Shown here one piece after another: positions 1 to 11,592 of a DNA stretch of 64,000 nucleotides. The position numbers and the translations under genes are program-made. The stretch lies in NCBI GenBank assembly GCA_021014325.1, contig JAJGQC010000508.1:31892-95891 (forward strand), in the 5' to 3' direction. This stretch comes from Plazaster borealis (Eukaryota; Echinodermata; Asteroidea; Forcipulatida; Labidiasteridae). The notes below the pieces were generated by a model. It was not told the origin of the DNA. It made no database searches and saw nothing but the letters and a program-made list of their open reading frames with translations. The stretch's first letter is position 1; each line of letters starts with the position of its first letter.

Positions 1-572
1 TGTTTTTGACCAACTTTGATTTAAAACAAAGTTGAGGAGTGTGTGTAAAACACATAACACGTACCAAAAGCTTTGAGAAAAATGATTGACGCAGACGTCA
101 CAATTTCTTTTAACAGTTTTAATGCAATGAATAGTGACATTTTCTCACTACATGTTTGCCAATAAATGATACTGGAGATGACATTGGATCAATATAACTT
201 CTACCAAAAAGAGAACTGACTTTGACCATAATTCCAAACAATTCAACACGTCTAAGATTAATCAAGACTAGCAACTGAGAGGACGTTTATTTCTTAATAG
301 TGTTTGATTTTAAACCACTCTACACAACACTGGAATACGATGAAGGTTCACCAAAATTCAATTAGGAAATGCCAGGACTTGAGTTATTTGTAGTGCAAGT
401 TGTTTTGTGGCCTTGCAATAAGAGAAAATATAACTTGCGTACATTTGATTCCCCCTCAAATTATTATCAAATAAAATGAGGGAGTGAATGATGTCACTTG
501 GTGAAGATTTATCCTAACTTTGCCGACCACTATTGTGACGGAAACTAATTGCTAGGCTTAAGATTTTATGGG
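1..572. other. no gene recognised
   Basis: AT-rich sequence without a convincing exon, RNA gene or repeat structure that I could identify by eye. It leads directly into a minisatellite array. Confidence 0.4.
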
Positions 573-1690
573 TTGATCACCACACAAGGGAAGTATGGGT
601 AATTCACCACAGAAGTTGAAGTATGGGTAATTCACCACACAAGGGAAGTATGGATAATTCACTACAGAAGTTGAAGTATGGGTAATTCACCACACAAGGG
701 AAGTATGGGTAATTCACCACAGAAGTTGAAGTATGGGTAATTCACCACACAAGGGAAGTATGGATAATTCACCACAGAAGTTGAAGTAAGGATAATTCAC
801 CACACAAGGGAAGTATGGATAATTCACCACAGAAGGTGAAGTATGGGTAATTCACCACACAAGGAAAGTGTGGATAATTCACTACAGAAGGTGAAGCATG
901 GGTAATTCACCGCACAAGGGAAGTATGGATAATTCACCACAGAAGTTGAAGTATGGGTAATTCACCACACAAGGAAAGTGTGGATAATTCACTACAGAAG
1001 TTGAAGTATGGGTAATTCACCACACAAGGGAAGTATGGATAATTCACCACAGAAGTTGAAGTATGGGTAATTAACAACACAAGGGAAGTATGGATAATTC
1101 ACCACAGAAGTTGAAGTATGGGTAATTCACCACACAAGGGAAGTATGGATAATTCACCACAGAAGTTGAAGTATGGGTAATTCACCACACAAGGGGAGTA
1201 TGGGTAATTCACTACAGTAGTTGAAGTATGGGTAATTCACCACACAAGGAAAGTGTGGATAATTCACTACTGAAGTTGAAGTATGGGTAATTCACCACAG
1301 AAGTTGAAGTATGGATAATTCACCACAGAAGTTGAAGTATGGGTAATTCACCACACAAGGGAAGTATGGATAATTCACCACAGAAGTTGAAGTATGGGTA
1401 ATTAACCACACAATGGAAGTATGGATAAGTCACCACAGAAGTTGAAGTATGGATAATTCACCACAGAAGTTGAAGTATGGATAATTCACTACTGAAGTTG
1501 AAGTATGGGTAATTCACCACACAAGGGAAGTATGGATAATTCACCACAGAAGTTGAAGTATGGGTAATTCGCCACACAAGGGAGTATGTGTAATTTGCCA
1601 CACAGGGGGGAAGTATGAGTAATTCACCACACAAATGAAAGTGTGGATATTTTACCATACAATGGAAGTATGGGTAATTCATCACACAAG
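573..1690. repeat. minisatellite array, 27+28 bp alternating monomers (55-bp dimer)
   Basis: About twenty copies of a dimer alternate a 27-bp monomer containing ATTCACCACACAAGGGAAGT with a 28-bp monomer containing ATTCACCACAGAAGTTGAAG. The open frames across it are repeat artefacts. Monomers of the same family recur in arrays at 5.0-7.8 kb. The array may lie in an intron or 3' flank of the minus-strand gene suggested by the exons at 4-13 kb. Confidence 0.95.
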
Positions 1691-2269
1691 AGGAAACTTA
1701 TTTTTATTCCAAACACTGTTAAAAAGATTTAACTTCCCCATTAAACTTGAGACAAATTGATAACTTAACCTTTGAATGATATGTGACCTTTCTTGCAATT
1801 ATTTCAATTTTGGCTGACCAATTTATGACCCTTGACACAAAAATGGAGATTGAGTTTAACAGGTAAAAACACTCGGCTAGTACAGATTGAATGTTGACGA
1901 AATTGCCACTATGTGCATAATTGCGCCTAAGTATTTATCTTGAATTACATGCCACACAGGAACAAGTGTTTTGGTACCGGTAGTTGGCATAAATTTGAAA
2001 CACTAAGTTTATTTGACAAACTGAGTGTTAATTTTCTCAAAGGTAAATGTGTTTACACAAAGAGTTTAGCAGGACTAAATGAAACTTGTACTAAAGTGGG
2101 ACTGTTTGCCATTTGAAGTTGATAAAAGATTCTTGTTTTAAACTTGTAGAACAATTTTGACTTAAACTTTTCATCAGAAAAATTGCTTGTTCTAATCTTG
2201 CAAGCTGCTAACTATGTTTAAAAAAACCACCATATTCTCAGATAAGATTTAAATGTTAACGGCTCAAGT

Positions 2270-3260
2270 GTTCAGTTTTACCTAGTCTGATTTTCAATTT
2301 CATATCCTAGCATAAGGTTTCAGTTTGATGTCCTAAGCTATAAACTATATTATAAAGTATAAACTTTTATAAACTTTCTGTATTGACGTTAGCTTAGAAA
2401 ATTTGTTTAGTTCTACCTATAGTTTGAGTTAAAGAAGCATAAGTTGTTGTCTCAGTGTTTAGTTCTACCTAGTCTGATTTTCAAATTCATATACTAGTAA
2501 AAGCTTGATGTCCAAAGCTTTTAGTGAAGTATAAACTTTTATAAACTTTCTGTATTGACGTTAGCTTAGAAAATTTGCTTAGTTCTACCTAGTTTGAGTT
2601 AAAGAAGCATATTTTAAGGTAAAATTTATAAGTTATTGTCTCAAGTGTTCAGTTTTACCTAGTCTGATTTTCAAATTCATGTTCTAGTTTAAGGTTTAAG
2701 TTTGATGTCCAAAGCTTTTAGTGAAGTATAAACTTTTATAAACTTTCTGTATTGACGTTAGCTTAGAAAATTTGCTTAGTTCTACCTAGTTTGAGTTAAA
2801 GAAGCATGTTATTGTTTCAAGTGTTCAGTATTACCTAGTCTGATTTTCATTTTCATATCCTAGTATAAGCTTTAAGTTTGATGTCCAGAGCTTTTAGTGA
2901 AGTATAAACTTTTATAGACTTTCTCTACTGACTTTAGCTTAGAAAATTTGCTTAGTTCTACCTAGTTTGAGTTAAAGAAGCATATTGTAAGGTAACATTT
3001 ATAAGTTATTGTCTCAAGTGTTTAGTTCTACCTAGTCTGATTTTCAAATTCATATTCTAGTACAAGGTTTAAGTTTGATGTCCCAAGCTTATAGAGAAGT
3101 ATACATTTTTATAATCTATTTTCTGTACGAGCATTGGTTTGTAAATTTGCTTAGTTCTACCTAGTCTGATTTTAAAATAAGCATAATTTCGGATAAAACT
3201 TAAAAGTTATCGTCTTAAGCGTTTAGTTCTACCTAGTCTAATTTTCAAATTCATGCCTTA
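2270..3260. repeat. ~176-203 bp tandem repeat, about 5-6 units
   Basis: Units restart at the motif CTACCTAGTCTGATTTTCA near 2275, 2462, 2654, 2829, 3026 and 3229. Each unit also holds AGAAGTATAAACTTTTATA and a second TTCTACCTAGTTTGAGTT. No coding potential is evident. Degenerate copies continue to about 3500. Confidence 0.85.
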
Positions 3261-3691
3261 CAAGTGTAATCATCTCATGCTTTCAGAGAATTTCTGTACA
3301 ACTGTTGAATTGAAAATTTAGTTCTAGCTAGTCCGAATTAATTTTTTTAATTGTTTTTTTAAATGTAATTGTCTGAAGCGTCTGGATCTTCCTAGTCTGA
3401 TTTAAAATAAAGTCATATCCTAGAATAAGATTTTAGTGTGAATGTCACAAGCTTTTTAGAGAAGTAAAAATGTGTATGATCAACTTTCTGTATTGACGTT
3501 GCTTTGCAAATTAAAAATGTGATATCCTGCAGTAATTTGCCCTCGACCGAGACCAGACCCTAAGAACCTTGATGTAGACCTGACCATTGACCTCTTCTAA
3601 AAAAACAATTCAAAACAACTATAAATTATAGGAATCCAATGTCATCTTTGGTATCAAAAGGCAATAAAATGGGTGTAGTTCTTACTAGATA

Positions 3692-3858
3692 GTTTTGATG
3701 TGAAGTGGCATGACCAAGCAGAACATGTTTCTCCAGCCCTCATATCATCAACTGGATAGAAGTCCTCATCATCCACCGAGTCCAGATTCCATTGGCTCAA
3801 GCGAAGACATCTCAAAGCACCTCTTGATGGTTTCAAATGAACCCCAGTACAAACCTGT
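3692..3858 (-). CDS. possible exon, unrecognised
   Basis: On the minus strand an open stretch lies between a plausible acceptor (a T-rich tract ending GTAAACAG) and a donor-like GTAAGA. Its translation includes WNLDSVDDEDFYPVDDMRAG, which looks more protein-like than the surrounding DNA. It lies about 230 bp downstream of the terminal-exon candidate at 4.1 kb, so it could be an alternative last exon or a separate gene. I recognise no family, and boundaries are approximate. Confidence 0.3.
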
Positions 3859-4085
3859 TTACTAAAGAACAAAAGAGTGACGTGACCAACAAAAGGATAA
3901 ATGATAAGGAGCCCTCATCCCGACGTCTTGAGAGATCGACCAGAACGTTTTAGGGACCAACCACTAGCTTCAAGCTCGTGCCCTAGTATGAATGTATGCT
4001 TCCAAAAATGCTCGCTCTAGCTCGTCAAATTTTGTAAGGCATTACACCAGTGAAGGAGAACACTAGCGGTACATCTAAGTGAATT

Positions 4086-4193
4086 TCACTGAACAGAGAA
4101 CATACCGTCCATTGCATCCGGGCCAGCAGGACCACCACTTGTTCCAGGCAGCCGAGGGGTCCACCGACAGGCACAGGTGTTTGCACAACTCTG
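4086..4193 (-). CDS. candidate terminal exon, homologous to the segment at 63705-63813
   Basis: On the minus strand the segment starts after an acceptor-like CATCAG and ends at a TGA at 4088-4086. It shares long identical blocks with the plus-strand segment at 63.7 kb, including a stretch encoding VVQTPVPVGG and the ending MFSVQ-stop. This copy has four C where the other has five (ACCCCTC versus TCCCCCTC), so its frame breaks in the middle; with one more C the two proteins end alike. Similarity continues about 90 bp past the stop, where both copies also have an alternative open frame (LFSE..LDVPLV). The product is not recognised. It could be the last exon of the minus-strand gene suggested by exons at 8-13 kb. 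Confidence 0.4.
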   Translation of the reverse strand, partial: QSCANTCACRWTPRLPGTSGGPAGPDAMDGMFSVQ

Positions 4194-4201
4194 CTGATGA
4201 G

Positions 4202-5015
4202 TTTTTCTCAGAATTTGTATACAAACATAAAGAAACTCATCAGAATGAGCTGCTCATACACAATGAGTCCATGTTTTAAAATTTGAAAATTTTAAGAGAA
4301 AAAAATACAAAAAATAATGAGCATATTGTGTGGTTTTACCTTAAATTCTGAAAGATATTCCCAATATCTTTCGGAGTAAAACCTTATGAGAAAAATAAAT
4401 AAATGAATTTTGCAATTCTTTTAATGATAGAAATGTCCATATCTCTGCAAGATACTGAGATTTCCATAGTTTTTGTTTTTCGTGTTTAGTCAATTTCAGA
4501 GACAAAGTTAATGACTTCGCTCGTAAGAAAAGCCATTATTTTAATGAAAACATAGCTCTTTTGCATGGTCTCATTTTATGGTAGGAGCAACTCGTGCATT
4601 ACAGTACTTAATTACACTATAACACAAAGACATATGATTCAGAAAAGGCAGTATGTTTGAATAATTTTACCTGTTAAAATAGATGAGAACCAGCTTGTAT
4701 TTGTCAATTATATCCATCGAAAAGTTCTGGACAGTTTCAATCAGAGTGCTCTCTCTGACTGGTAAAACTGTTTCCCTAGAAGACAATCAGAGTGCACTGA
4801 TTATCCGCAAGGAAAGGTATCAATTATATTCATCCAAAAGTTCTGCAAACATTTTGTTTAAAATTTCTCTGAACAGTTTCAATCAGAGTGCTCTCTGACT
4901 GGTAAAACTGTTTCCCAAGGAGACAATCAGAGTGCCCTGATTATCCGCAAGGGAAGGTTTTTCTTTGATTTTTCTACGAATTATTTGTTAATTTTGCATG
5001 TATAACTTGGAATCT
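4202..5015. other. intron-like or intergenic stretch
   Basis: No gene seen. A ~155-bp duplicated segment (about 4700-4800 and 4830-4960) shares CAATCAGAGTGCTCTCTGAC and GATTATCCGCAAGG. Confidence 0.4.
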
Positions 5016-5285
5016 GAATCATACACCTTTGTGCAGGAAAGGGATGGATCTTGGAACAAAAGGGGAAATTTTGAGTGACTCACCACACAGGGAGAAGTGT
5101 GATAAAGTCTTAACACAAGTCAAAGTGGTTATTTCACCACACAAGGTGAAGTATGGATATTTCACCACACAAGTGTTAAGTGTGAGTAGTTCACAACACA
5201 AGGGGAAGTGTCATATATACCACAGCGTAAAGAATGGTTAGATCACCACACAAGGAAAAGTGTGAGAAATTCACCAGACAAGATC
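5016..5285. repeat. degenerate minisatellite, same 27/28-bp family
   Basis: Diverged monomers of the CACCACACAAGG family are separated by variable spacers. Further remnants lie at 5415-5560. Confidence 0.75.
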
Positions 5286-5584
5286 ACTTTGGCACACCAC
5301 TGAAACGTTGACTAATTTACAATACTAATTTTTACTTTGACTCCTAAGAATTTATGTACTTTCTTAGACACAAACTATTTCAGGCATTTTGACAAAAAAG
5401 AGGACATTTCCTTGCATAGCAAGACTTTGAAGTAGGGGTAGATCACCACACAAAGGAAGTATGAGTGATTCACCCCACAAGGAAATGTTTAGATGATTCA
5501 TGACACAAGGGAAGTATGAGTAAAGAAATTAAATCACACTTGTGGGAAATATGGGTAGATCCTCATCAAGCCCAGAAGAAGATA

Positions 5585-6660
5585 TAGAATATATTCACAA
5601 CACAAGTGAAAGTGTTGGTAACTCACATTAAAATAGAAGTATTGGTAATTTACCACACAAGTGAAAGTGTTGATAACTAACCATAAAATGGAAATATTGG
5701 TAGTTCATTACACAAGTGAAAGTGTTGATAACTAACCTTAAAATGGAAATATTGGTAGTTCACAACACAAGTGAAAGTGTTGGTAACTCACATTAAAATA
5801 AAAGTATTGGTAATTTACCACACAAGTGAAAGTGTTGATAACTAACCATAAAATGGAAATATTGGTAGTTCATTACACAAGTGAAAGTGTTGATAACTAA
5901 CCATAAAATGGAAATATTGGTAGTTCACAACACAAGTGAAAGTGTTGGTAACTCACATTAAAATAGAAGTGTTGGTAATTTACCACACAAGTGAAAGTGT
6001 TGATAACTAACCATAAAATGGAAATATTGGTAGTTCATTACACAAGTGAAAGTGTTGATAACTAACCATAAAATGGAAATATTGGTAGTTCATTACACAA
6101 GTGAAAGTGTTGATAACTAACCATAAAATGGAAATATTGGTAGTTCATTACACAAGTGAAAGTGTTGATAACTAACCATAAAATGGAAATATTGGTAGTT
6201 CATTACACAAGTGAAAGTGTTGATAACTAACCATAAAATGGAAATATTGGTAGTTCATTACACAAGTGAAAGTGTTGATAACTAACCATAAAATGGAAAT
6301 ATTGGTAGTTCATTACACAAGTGAAAGTGTTGATAACTAACCATAAAAGAGAAGTATTGGTAATTTACCACACAAGTGAAAGTGTTGATAACTCACCACA
6401 AAATGGAAATATTGGTAGTTCATTACACAAGTGAAAGTGTTGATAACTAACCATAAAATGGAAATATTGGTAGTTCATCACACAAGTGAACGTGTTGATA
6501 ACTAACCATAAAATGGAAATATTGGTAGTTCATCACACAAGTGAAAGTGTTGATAACTAACCATAAAATGGAAATATTGGTAGTTCATCACACAAGTGAA
6601 AGTGTTGATAACACACCACAACAGGGGAATACTGGAAATTTAACACACAAGAGTAGGTAT
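5585..6660. repeat. minisatellite array, homogeneous 55-bp unit
   Basis: About nineteen copies of a 55-bp unit containing CACAAGTGAAAGTGTTGATA and AACCATAAAATGGAAATATT. The period equals the dimer period of the 573-1690 array and the monomers are recognisably related, but the sequence has been homogenised separately. Confidence 0.95.
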
Positions 6661-7149
6661 GGACCAGATCATTGCCACATCCCTGAAATGTTTACTTATC
6701 TACAAAAGTAATCAATTAAATACACCTTAAATATTAAGTCAATTTTTTTTGACACCTAATGAACCTATTCAGACACAAAAGTGTCCCCTCAGGCATGCAA
6801 CTCTACATTTTGACAATAAGAAGACATTTCAAGGCACAGCAAGAATTTGTACTGTGTTTTTTTAAATTTTCAATGGCTGAGAAAACCAAAACCATACAAA
6901 TCAGCTGACCGGCTGAAAAGTTGCATGCCTGGTAATTGCTGATGAATGAGATGGGCGAAAACCCTGCAAAACCCCTTTGGGGGAAAAAAAATGGGCGAAA
7001 GTCCCATCCGGCTCCAATCTAGCTATGGCAACCAAGTTTGTCAACTCCATTCATCAGCATACACCTAAATTGAATGAGCTAATTAAATGTGCTAGCAAAC
7101 ATAACTAACTAAGCCTATAACTCAACGTTTCAATTTGGAACTTTGATGA

Positions 7150-7812
7150 TTCACTAGGGAAAGTGTGAGCAAACCACCACACAAGGGTAAGTGTGAGCAA
7201 CTCATCACACAGGGGAAAGTGAGCAATTTACCACACAAGGGAAAGTGTGAGCAACTCACCACACAAGGGAAAGTGAGCAATTTACCACACAAGGGAAAGT
7301 GTGAGCAACTCACCACACGGGGAAAGTGTGAGCAACTCACCACACAAGGGAAAGTGTGAGCAACTCACCACACGGGGAAATGTGGGTATTTCACCACACA
7401 AGGGAAGTATGGGTAATTCACCACTCAAGGGTAAGTGTGAGCAACTCACCACACAACAGTAAGTGTGAGCAACTCACCACACGGGGAAAATGTGAGCAAT
7501 TTACCACACAAGGGAAAGTGAGCAATTTACCACACAAGGGAAAGTGTGAGCAACTCACCACACGGGGAAATGTGGGTATTTCACCACACAAGGGAAGTAT
7601 GGGTAATTCACCACTCAAGGGTAAGTGTGAGCAACTCACCACACAACAGTAAGTGTGAGGAGCAACTCACCACACGGGGAAAATGTGAGCAATTTACCAC
7701 ACAAGGGTAAGTGTGAGCAATTTACCACACAAGAGAAAGTGTGAGCAACTCACCACACGGGGAAGTCTGGGTATTTCACCACACAAGGGGAAGTACGTTA
7801 ATTCACCACACT
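7150..7812. repeat. minisatellite array, ~27-bp monomers with larger repeat blocks
   Basis: Monomers containing GAGCAACTCACCACACAAGG alternate with GAGCAATTTACCACACAAGG. A larger ~180-bp block is repeated at about 7370 and 7570. Frames are open on both strands because of the repeat composition only. Confidence 0.9.
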
Positions 7813-7956
7813 CTGGATGTGCACCTTTCAATCTTGAAGACAATGATGCTCTTTCAAGAAAAGCTTTCATTATCTTGGTGAAATTACAATAAACCTTCAG
7901 ATCCATCCCAGATACAAGTAGTTACAAATTAAATGCTACAAATAACACTAAATTCC

Positions 7957-8037
7957 TCTTAATAGACACGGCATCTCCACTGTTGATGAACGGCAACTTG
8001 AATGAAGATCCAACACTCTCTGTCTGGATTAGTCGAT
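7957..8037 (-). CDS. exon candidate B1 of an unrecognised minus-strand gene
   Basis: On the minus strand a good acceptor (TTTCCTCATCTACAG) precedes a segment readable as LIQTESVGSSFKLPFINSGD. The first ~40 bases are nearly identical to the exon candidate at 9513-9434, which argues for an exon duplication rather than chance. The donor is not clear. Function unknown. Confidence 0.35.
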
Positions 8038-8536
8038 CTGTAGATGAGGAAAGAAAGGAAAGAGAAAAAAATTAAGTATTTATGTTGAGAAAACTATTAA
8101 TTAAACCATAATATATCTTACCAAATTTTCTTCAAGCAGCGTTCTTCCTTAACAGTGGTCTGCTGGTCAGATGCCAGTTAAAACACCCGAGGACAGTCAA
8201 ACTTTATTCTAAGTTCCCCGGCTGGCTAGTTCAGTGTTGAAAAGCATGTCTATTTCATTTGAAATATGGGCTAGTGAAAAAGCTGCTAGACTAGTTAAAT
8301 GATAAGCTAACTAGTCCTGCTGGCCAGTCACTAAAAAAAGTTCAGGGTAAACCCTGTCAAGGTATGAGACGTCATTGATTTTTGGAAGAACAAATCAATT
8401 CCAATGCAATAGTTTTCAATAAACACACTTCACAACTAACAAGTGAACATTTCATCAGATAAAGTGGGCAAGTTTTCTAGAAACAATCAACATTACGGCT
8501 TATACTATGACAGGGATTTTGTGTACGCCCATAATG

Positions 8537-8735
8537 CAGAGCTGCCAACATTTGCATCTTGCAATCAGGGAGATTTTGTACAACAATCAGGGGGATATTC
8601 AGAATTACGTTCAACATAATAGGGGAAAAGTTCCCATAATCAGGTAGATTTTCAATTTTCTTCATCGGAACATGGAAAGATTGGTTTACTTTCAGGGAAC
8701 TTTCTGCAAAATCAGAGACTGAGTTGGCAGCTCTG
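8537..8735. mobile_element. short palindromic MITE, family CAGAGCTGCCAAC (copy 1)
   Basis: About 200 bp flanked by CAGAGCTGCCAAC and GTTGGCAGCTCTG, rich in 'atcaggga' motifs. Two other copies lie at 10823-11023 and 45014-45211, the latter two in the opposite orientation to this one. Confidence 0.75.
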
Positions 8736-9433
8736 ATAATGAGTTCAAAGTGTATAGCATGATTTTGCAAACTGGAACCAGAAATCAAGTGGTGGAGTTT
8801 GGGGGTCAATTTTCTTGTACATGTGATTATTTTAGAAAAACTGGCACAGATTTGTCAAAACAGGAATGAGGTTTGGTGTAGGTGAAAATTCCTACAAACT
8901 GGTTTGGGTTCCCCCTTATTCTAGACCTAAAACCTCCGCAATGTTTCAATTCAGGATGTTTAGAGACTCAGTGCATGACCAGAAATTATAGCTACATGTT
9001 TGGACAAAATGTGAACAATTTCTTTCTCCCTTGATGACCGATTTACTTCTTTTTGAGAAAATTTGAAGGCTCAAGGATGTTTTTAGAAAATCCTGAAATC
9101 AGGAAAAATCCCGAGAAATCGCATGCCTGTCATAAGTAAAATTTCACAGGAGAGGTTTTCCCTGGGCTTCCAATCTTGAACTCAAGAACAATCTACATGG
9201 GATTTCTATGCCACCCAATGAGTTACACCCAGTCATACAAACTGCAGTTTGGCACAGTAATGTTGTTTTTCAATTTTCACCAATATTGTACAGCTGAGAA
9301 ACCCCAAAGGACAAAATCAGCTGATCTGCTGTGAGTTGCATGTCCGACACCGTAGGGTGAACCCCAAGTTGTACAAGTTTTCCTTAGAGTTTTTAAACAC
9401 AGCTTTTTTATCAAAACCAAAAATGTGTCCTAC

Positions 9434-9513
9434 CTTTTTAAGTTGATTGATATGTCCAGGCAGCTGCAACTCTGTATGAAGATCCAACACTCTCTGTCTG
9501 GATTATAGTTCAT
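9434..9513 (-). CDS. exon candidate B2, duplicate of B1
   Basis: On the minus strand the acceptor CTTCTGCAG and donor AAAAAG|GTAGGA frame 80 bp. The block encoding part of IQTESVGSS is about 29 bases identical to the candidate at 8.04 kb. The reading frame is not certain: one frame is open throughout but differs from the frame open in B1. Probably a duplicated exon of the same unrecognised gene. Confidence 0.35.
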
Positions 9514-10552
9514 CTGCAGAAGATAAAAACAAGAAATGTGAAAATTAAATTGAGATATGTAATTTTCTGAATGCCTCAAACGTAAACTGGGTGAATTCTT
9601 TGGCTTGCCCATTATGTTGTCGCTAATAACTGTTTACTTTAATTTGTTCATTATTTTGAAAATACAAAAATGATGAGAATATTCTTTGAGATGGGAATTA
9701 ATTTCCATCCTCTAGTTTTCAATAATCACACCATACCACAGACCTTGTGAAATTTCATCAAAATCAGTGGTCCCATTTCAGTGAAAAAACCCGTTTATGC
9801 ATTGTCTGGGATTTTGTGCAAGTTTAACTGAGCTTATTTCAGTTGTGGCAATTGAAATAAACGATAGAGTTTTTTGGGGCCTCAAATGCTTTTTCCTTGA
9901 CTTTGAAAGTATTTCAGATGGAATTATTTATCCGGAGGATTGGAATGGGTTTGAACTTTATAATCCGATCCCATATTATAACCAATCGTTATATTCAGGC
10001 ATGCAACTGCAGTTTAAAACAAAAAGACTTGTACTGTGTTTTTCAATTTTCAATGGCTCAGCTTTGAAACCAAATACGAGGAAATCAGCTGATCAGCTGA
10101 ACAATTGTGTGCCTGTGTTTATTATAAAATTACAAATCCTGTACTTTGTCTTCAAATATAGCTTACATGATTCTCCCAAAGTTTTTTCAAACCTGTGGGG
10201 GTATTCTGGACCCAATCTTTGTAAGTTTGGCCTAAGCATGCTGAATTGAAATGAGGTCCTCGGAGTGTTTTTTACTTGGTGTTTATTATTTGTTCTAAAA
10301 GCCCTAACTGTCCTTTAAAACCCTAATCTAGGACATTCTAAATGGTGCCCCCCAAAAAAACAAAAAACAAAAACAAAATTTGAACAACACCACATTTTGT
10401 GTGTGCGTGTATCAACGGCAATTTGCGAATATCGGCAAGCAATTTGCGTGTATCGGCCTGATACGCTAGCTTGTGCATGGGGAGAACCCTGATACCTCAT
10501 CTAAAATAAGGGGAACCTTTCAAGGTTGTGTTTAAAATGGATTTCATCATAC

Positions 10553-10746
10553 CTTTGATTGTATTCAGATTCCTTGGAGTCTAGTCCTCAAGGTGTAGTT
10601 TAGGTTTCTGTCTGCAAGTGGGGGGACTCTCAAGAAGGCTTGAGCAAGAGGGTTGGTCGACTCTGAGGGTTCACTTCTCCAAGGGGTTCACTAGCAAAGG
10701 ATGACCCATCAGCTCCCTGAGTTCCTCTAAGCATCATCTCAGGATT
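10553..10746 (-). CDS. exon candidate A1 of an unrecognised minus-strand gene
   Basis: On the minus strand the acceptor TTTCTGACAAAACAG and donor ATCAAAG|GTATGATG bound a 194-bp segment. One frame reads NPEMMLRGTQGADGSSF onward and stops before the donor. The start (PEM..RG) and the donor context match the candidate at 13.06-12.38 kb, indicating a duplicated exon. Product unknown. Confidence 0.35.
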
Positions 10747-10822
10747 CTGTTTTGTCAGAAAAGAAATATGAGAACAATAAATACATGCTTACACAGTATA
10801 CCTTTGCCACACAATTGTACAG

Positions 10823-11023
10823 CAGAGCTGCCAACTCTCCCCGATTCTGCAGAAAGCTCCCTGAAAGTATAAACCAGTATATCTATGTTCTGATGAACAA
10901 ATTTGAAGATCTCCCTGATTATGGAAACTTGTTCCCTGTTATGTTGAATGTAATTCTAAATATATCTCCCTGATTGTTGTACAAAATCTCCCTGAAACAA
11001 AGATGCAAATGTGGGCAGTTCTG
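10823..11023. mobile_element. short palindromic MITE, family CAGAGCTGCCAAC (copy 2)
   Basis: Same family as the copies at 8537 and 45014, with the ends diverged (GGGCAGTTCTG at the right). Confidence 0.7.
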
Positions 11024-11247
11024 TTGTACAGCTGTAATCATTCTTAGGCACTTTGTGTGCAAGTGTTGATCATAATTTGTATGTATTATTAGTGGGGGCT
11101 GGGGGGGGAAACTGCCCTCTAAAATTCAGGAAAAACAGTAAGGGAAAATTAGGGCACAGCAAGACAAAAATAAAATACATTGGACAGAGAAAGCAAAAAT
11201 TACTTTATATCCGATATTAGAAATTGGTATATTTATGTTTTTAACGG

Positions 11248-11592
11248 TGTGTCATGTGGCCGAGCGGTTTAGAGCATCAAATTCAAGTTCCAATGGTTAA
11301 GTCATCGGGGTGTTGGTTCAAATCCCGGTCATGACACTTGTATCCTTGAGCAAGATACTTCACTATAATTGCTTCTCTTCACCCAGGGGTATAAATGGGT
11401 ACCTGCAAGGGTAGAGGTTGATACTGTGTTCGAAAAGCCTTCGGAGCGCCACGGCAGCTCGGGCTGTATACTCCCCAGGGAGCTGAGAAAGATTACAGGA
11501 ATGTTATTGGCCCAATGACCTGACCAGGGCACTAATGTAAAGTGCATTGAGATGTTATTGTGAAATGCGCTATATAAGAAATAGTTATTAAT
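11248..11592 (+). mobile_element. tRNA-derived SINE, plus orientation
   Basis: The head has a tRNA-like box A (TGGCCGAGCGG, about 11256) and box B (GGTTCAAATCC, about 11315). It is followed by a body with CCCAGGGAGCTGAGAAAG and a tail with TGCGCTATATAAGAAATAG. The same family is at 48911-49265. It is a retroposon, not a functional tRNA gene, because the body extends well past the tRNA part. Confidence 0.85.

Noticed and set aside
573..1690. CRISPR-like regular array
   Set aside because: There are no unique spacers; the whole unit repeats, and the genome is eukaryotic. It is a minisatellite.
11248..11330. tRNA gene (box A and box B present); likewise 16286-16440, 48911, 54170 and 57585
   Set aside because: Each continues into a shared repeat body and recurs as a family; acceptor stems do not pair. 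They are SINE heads.
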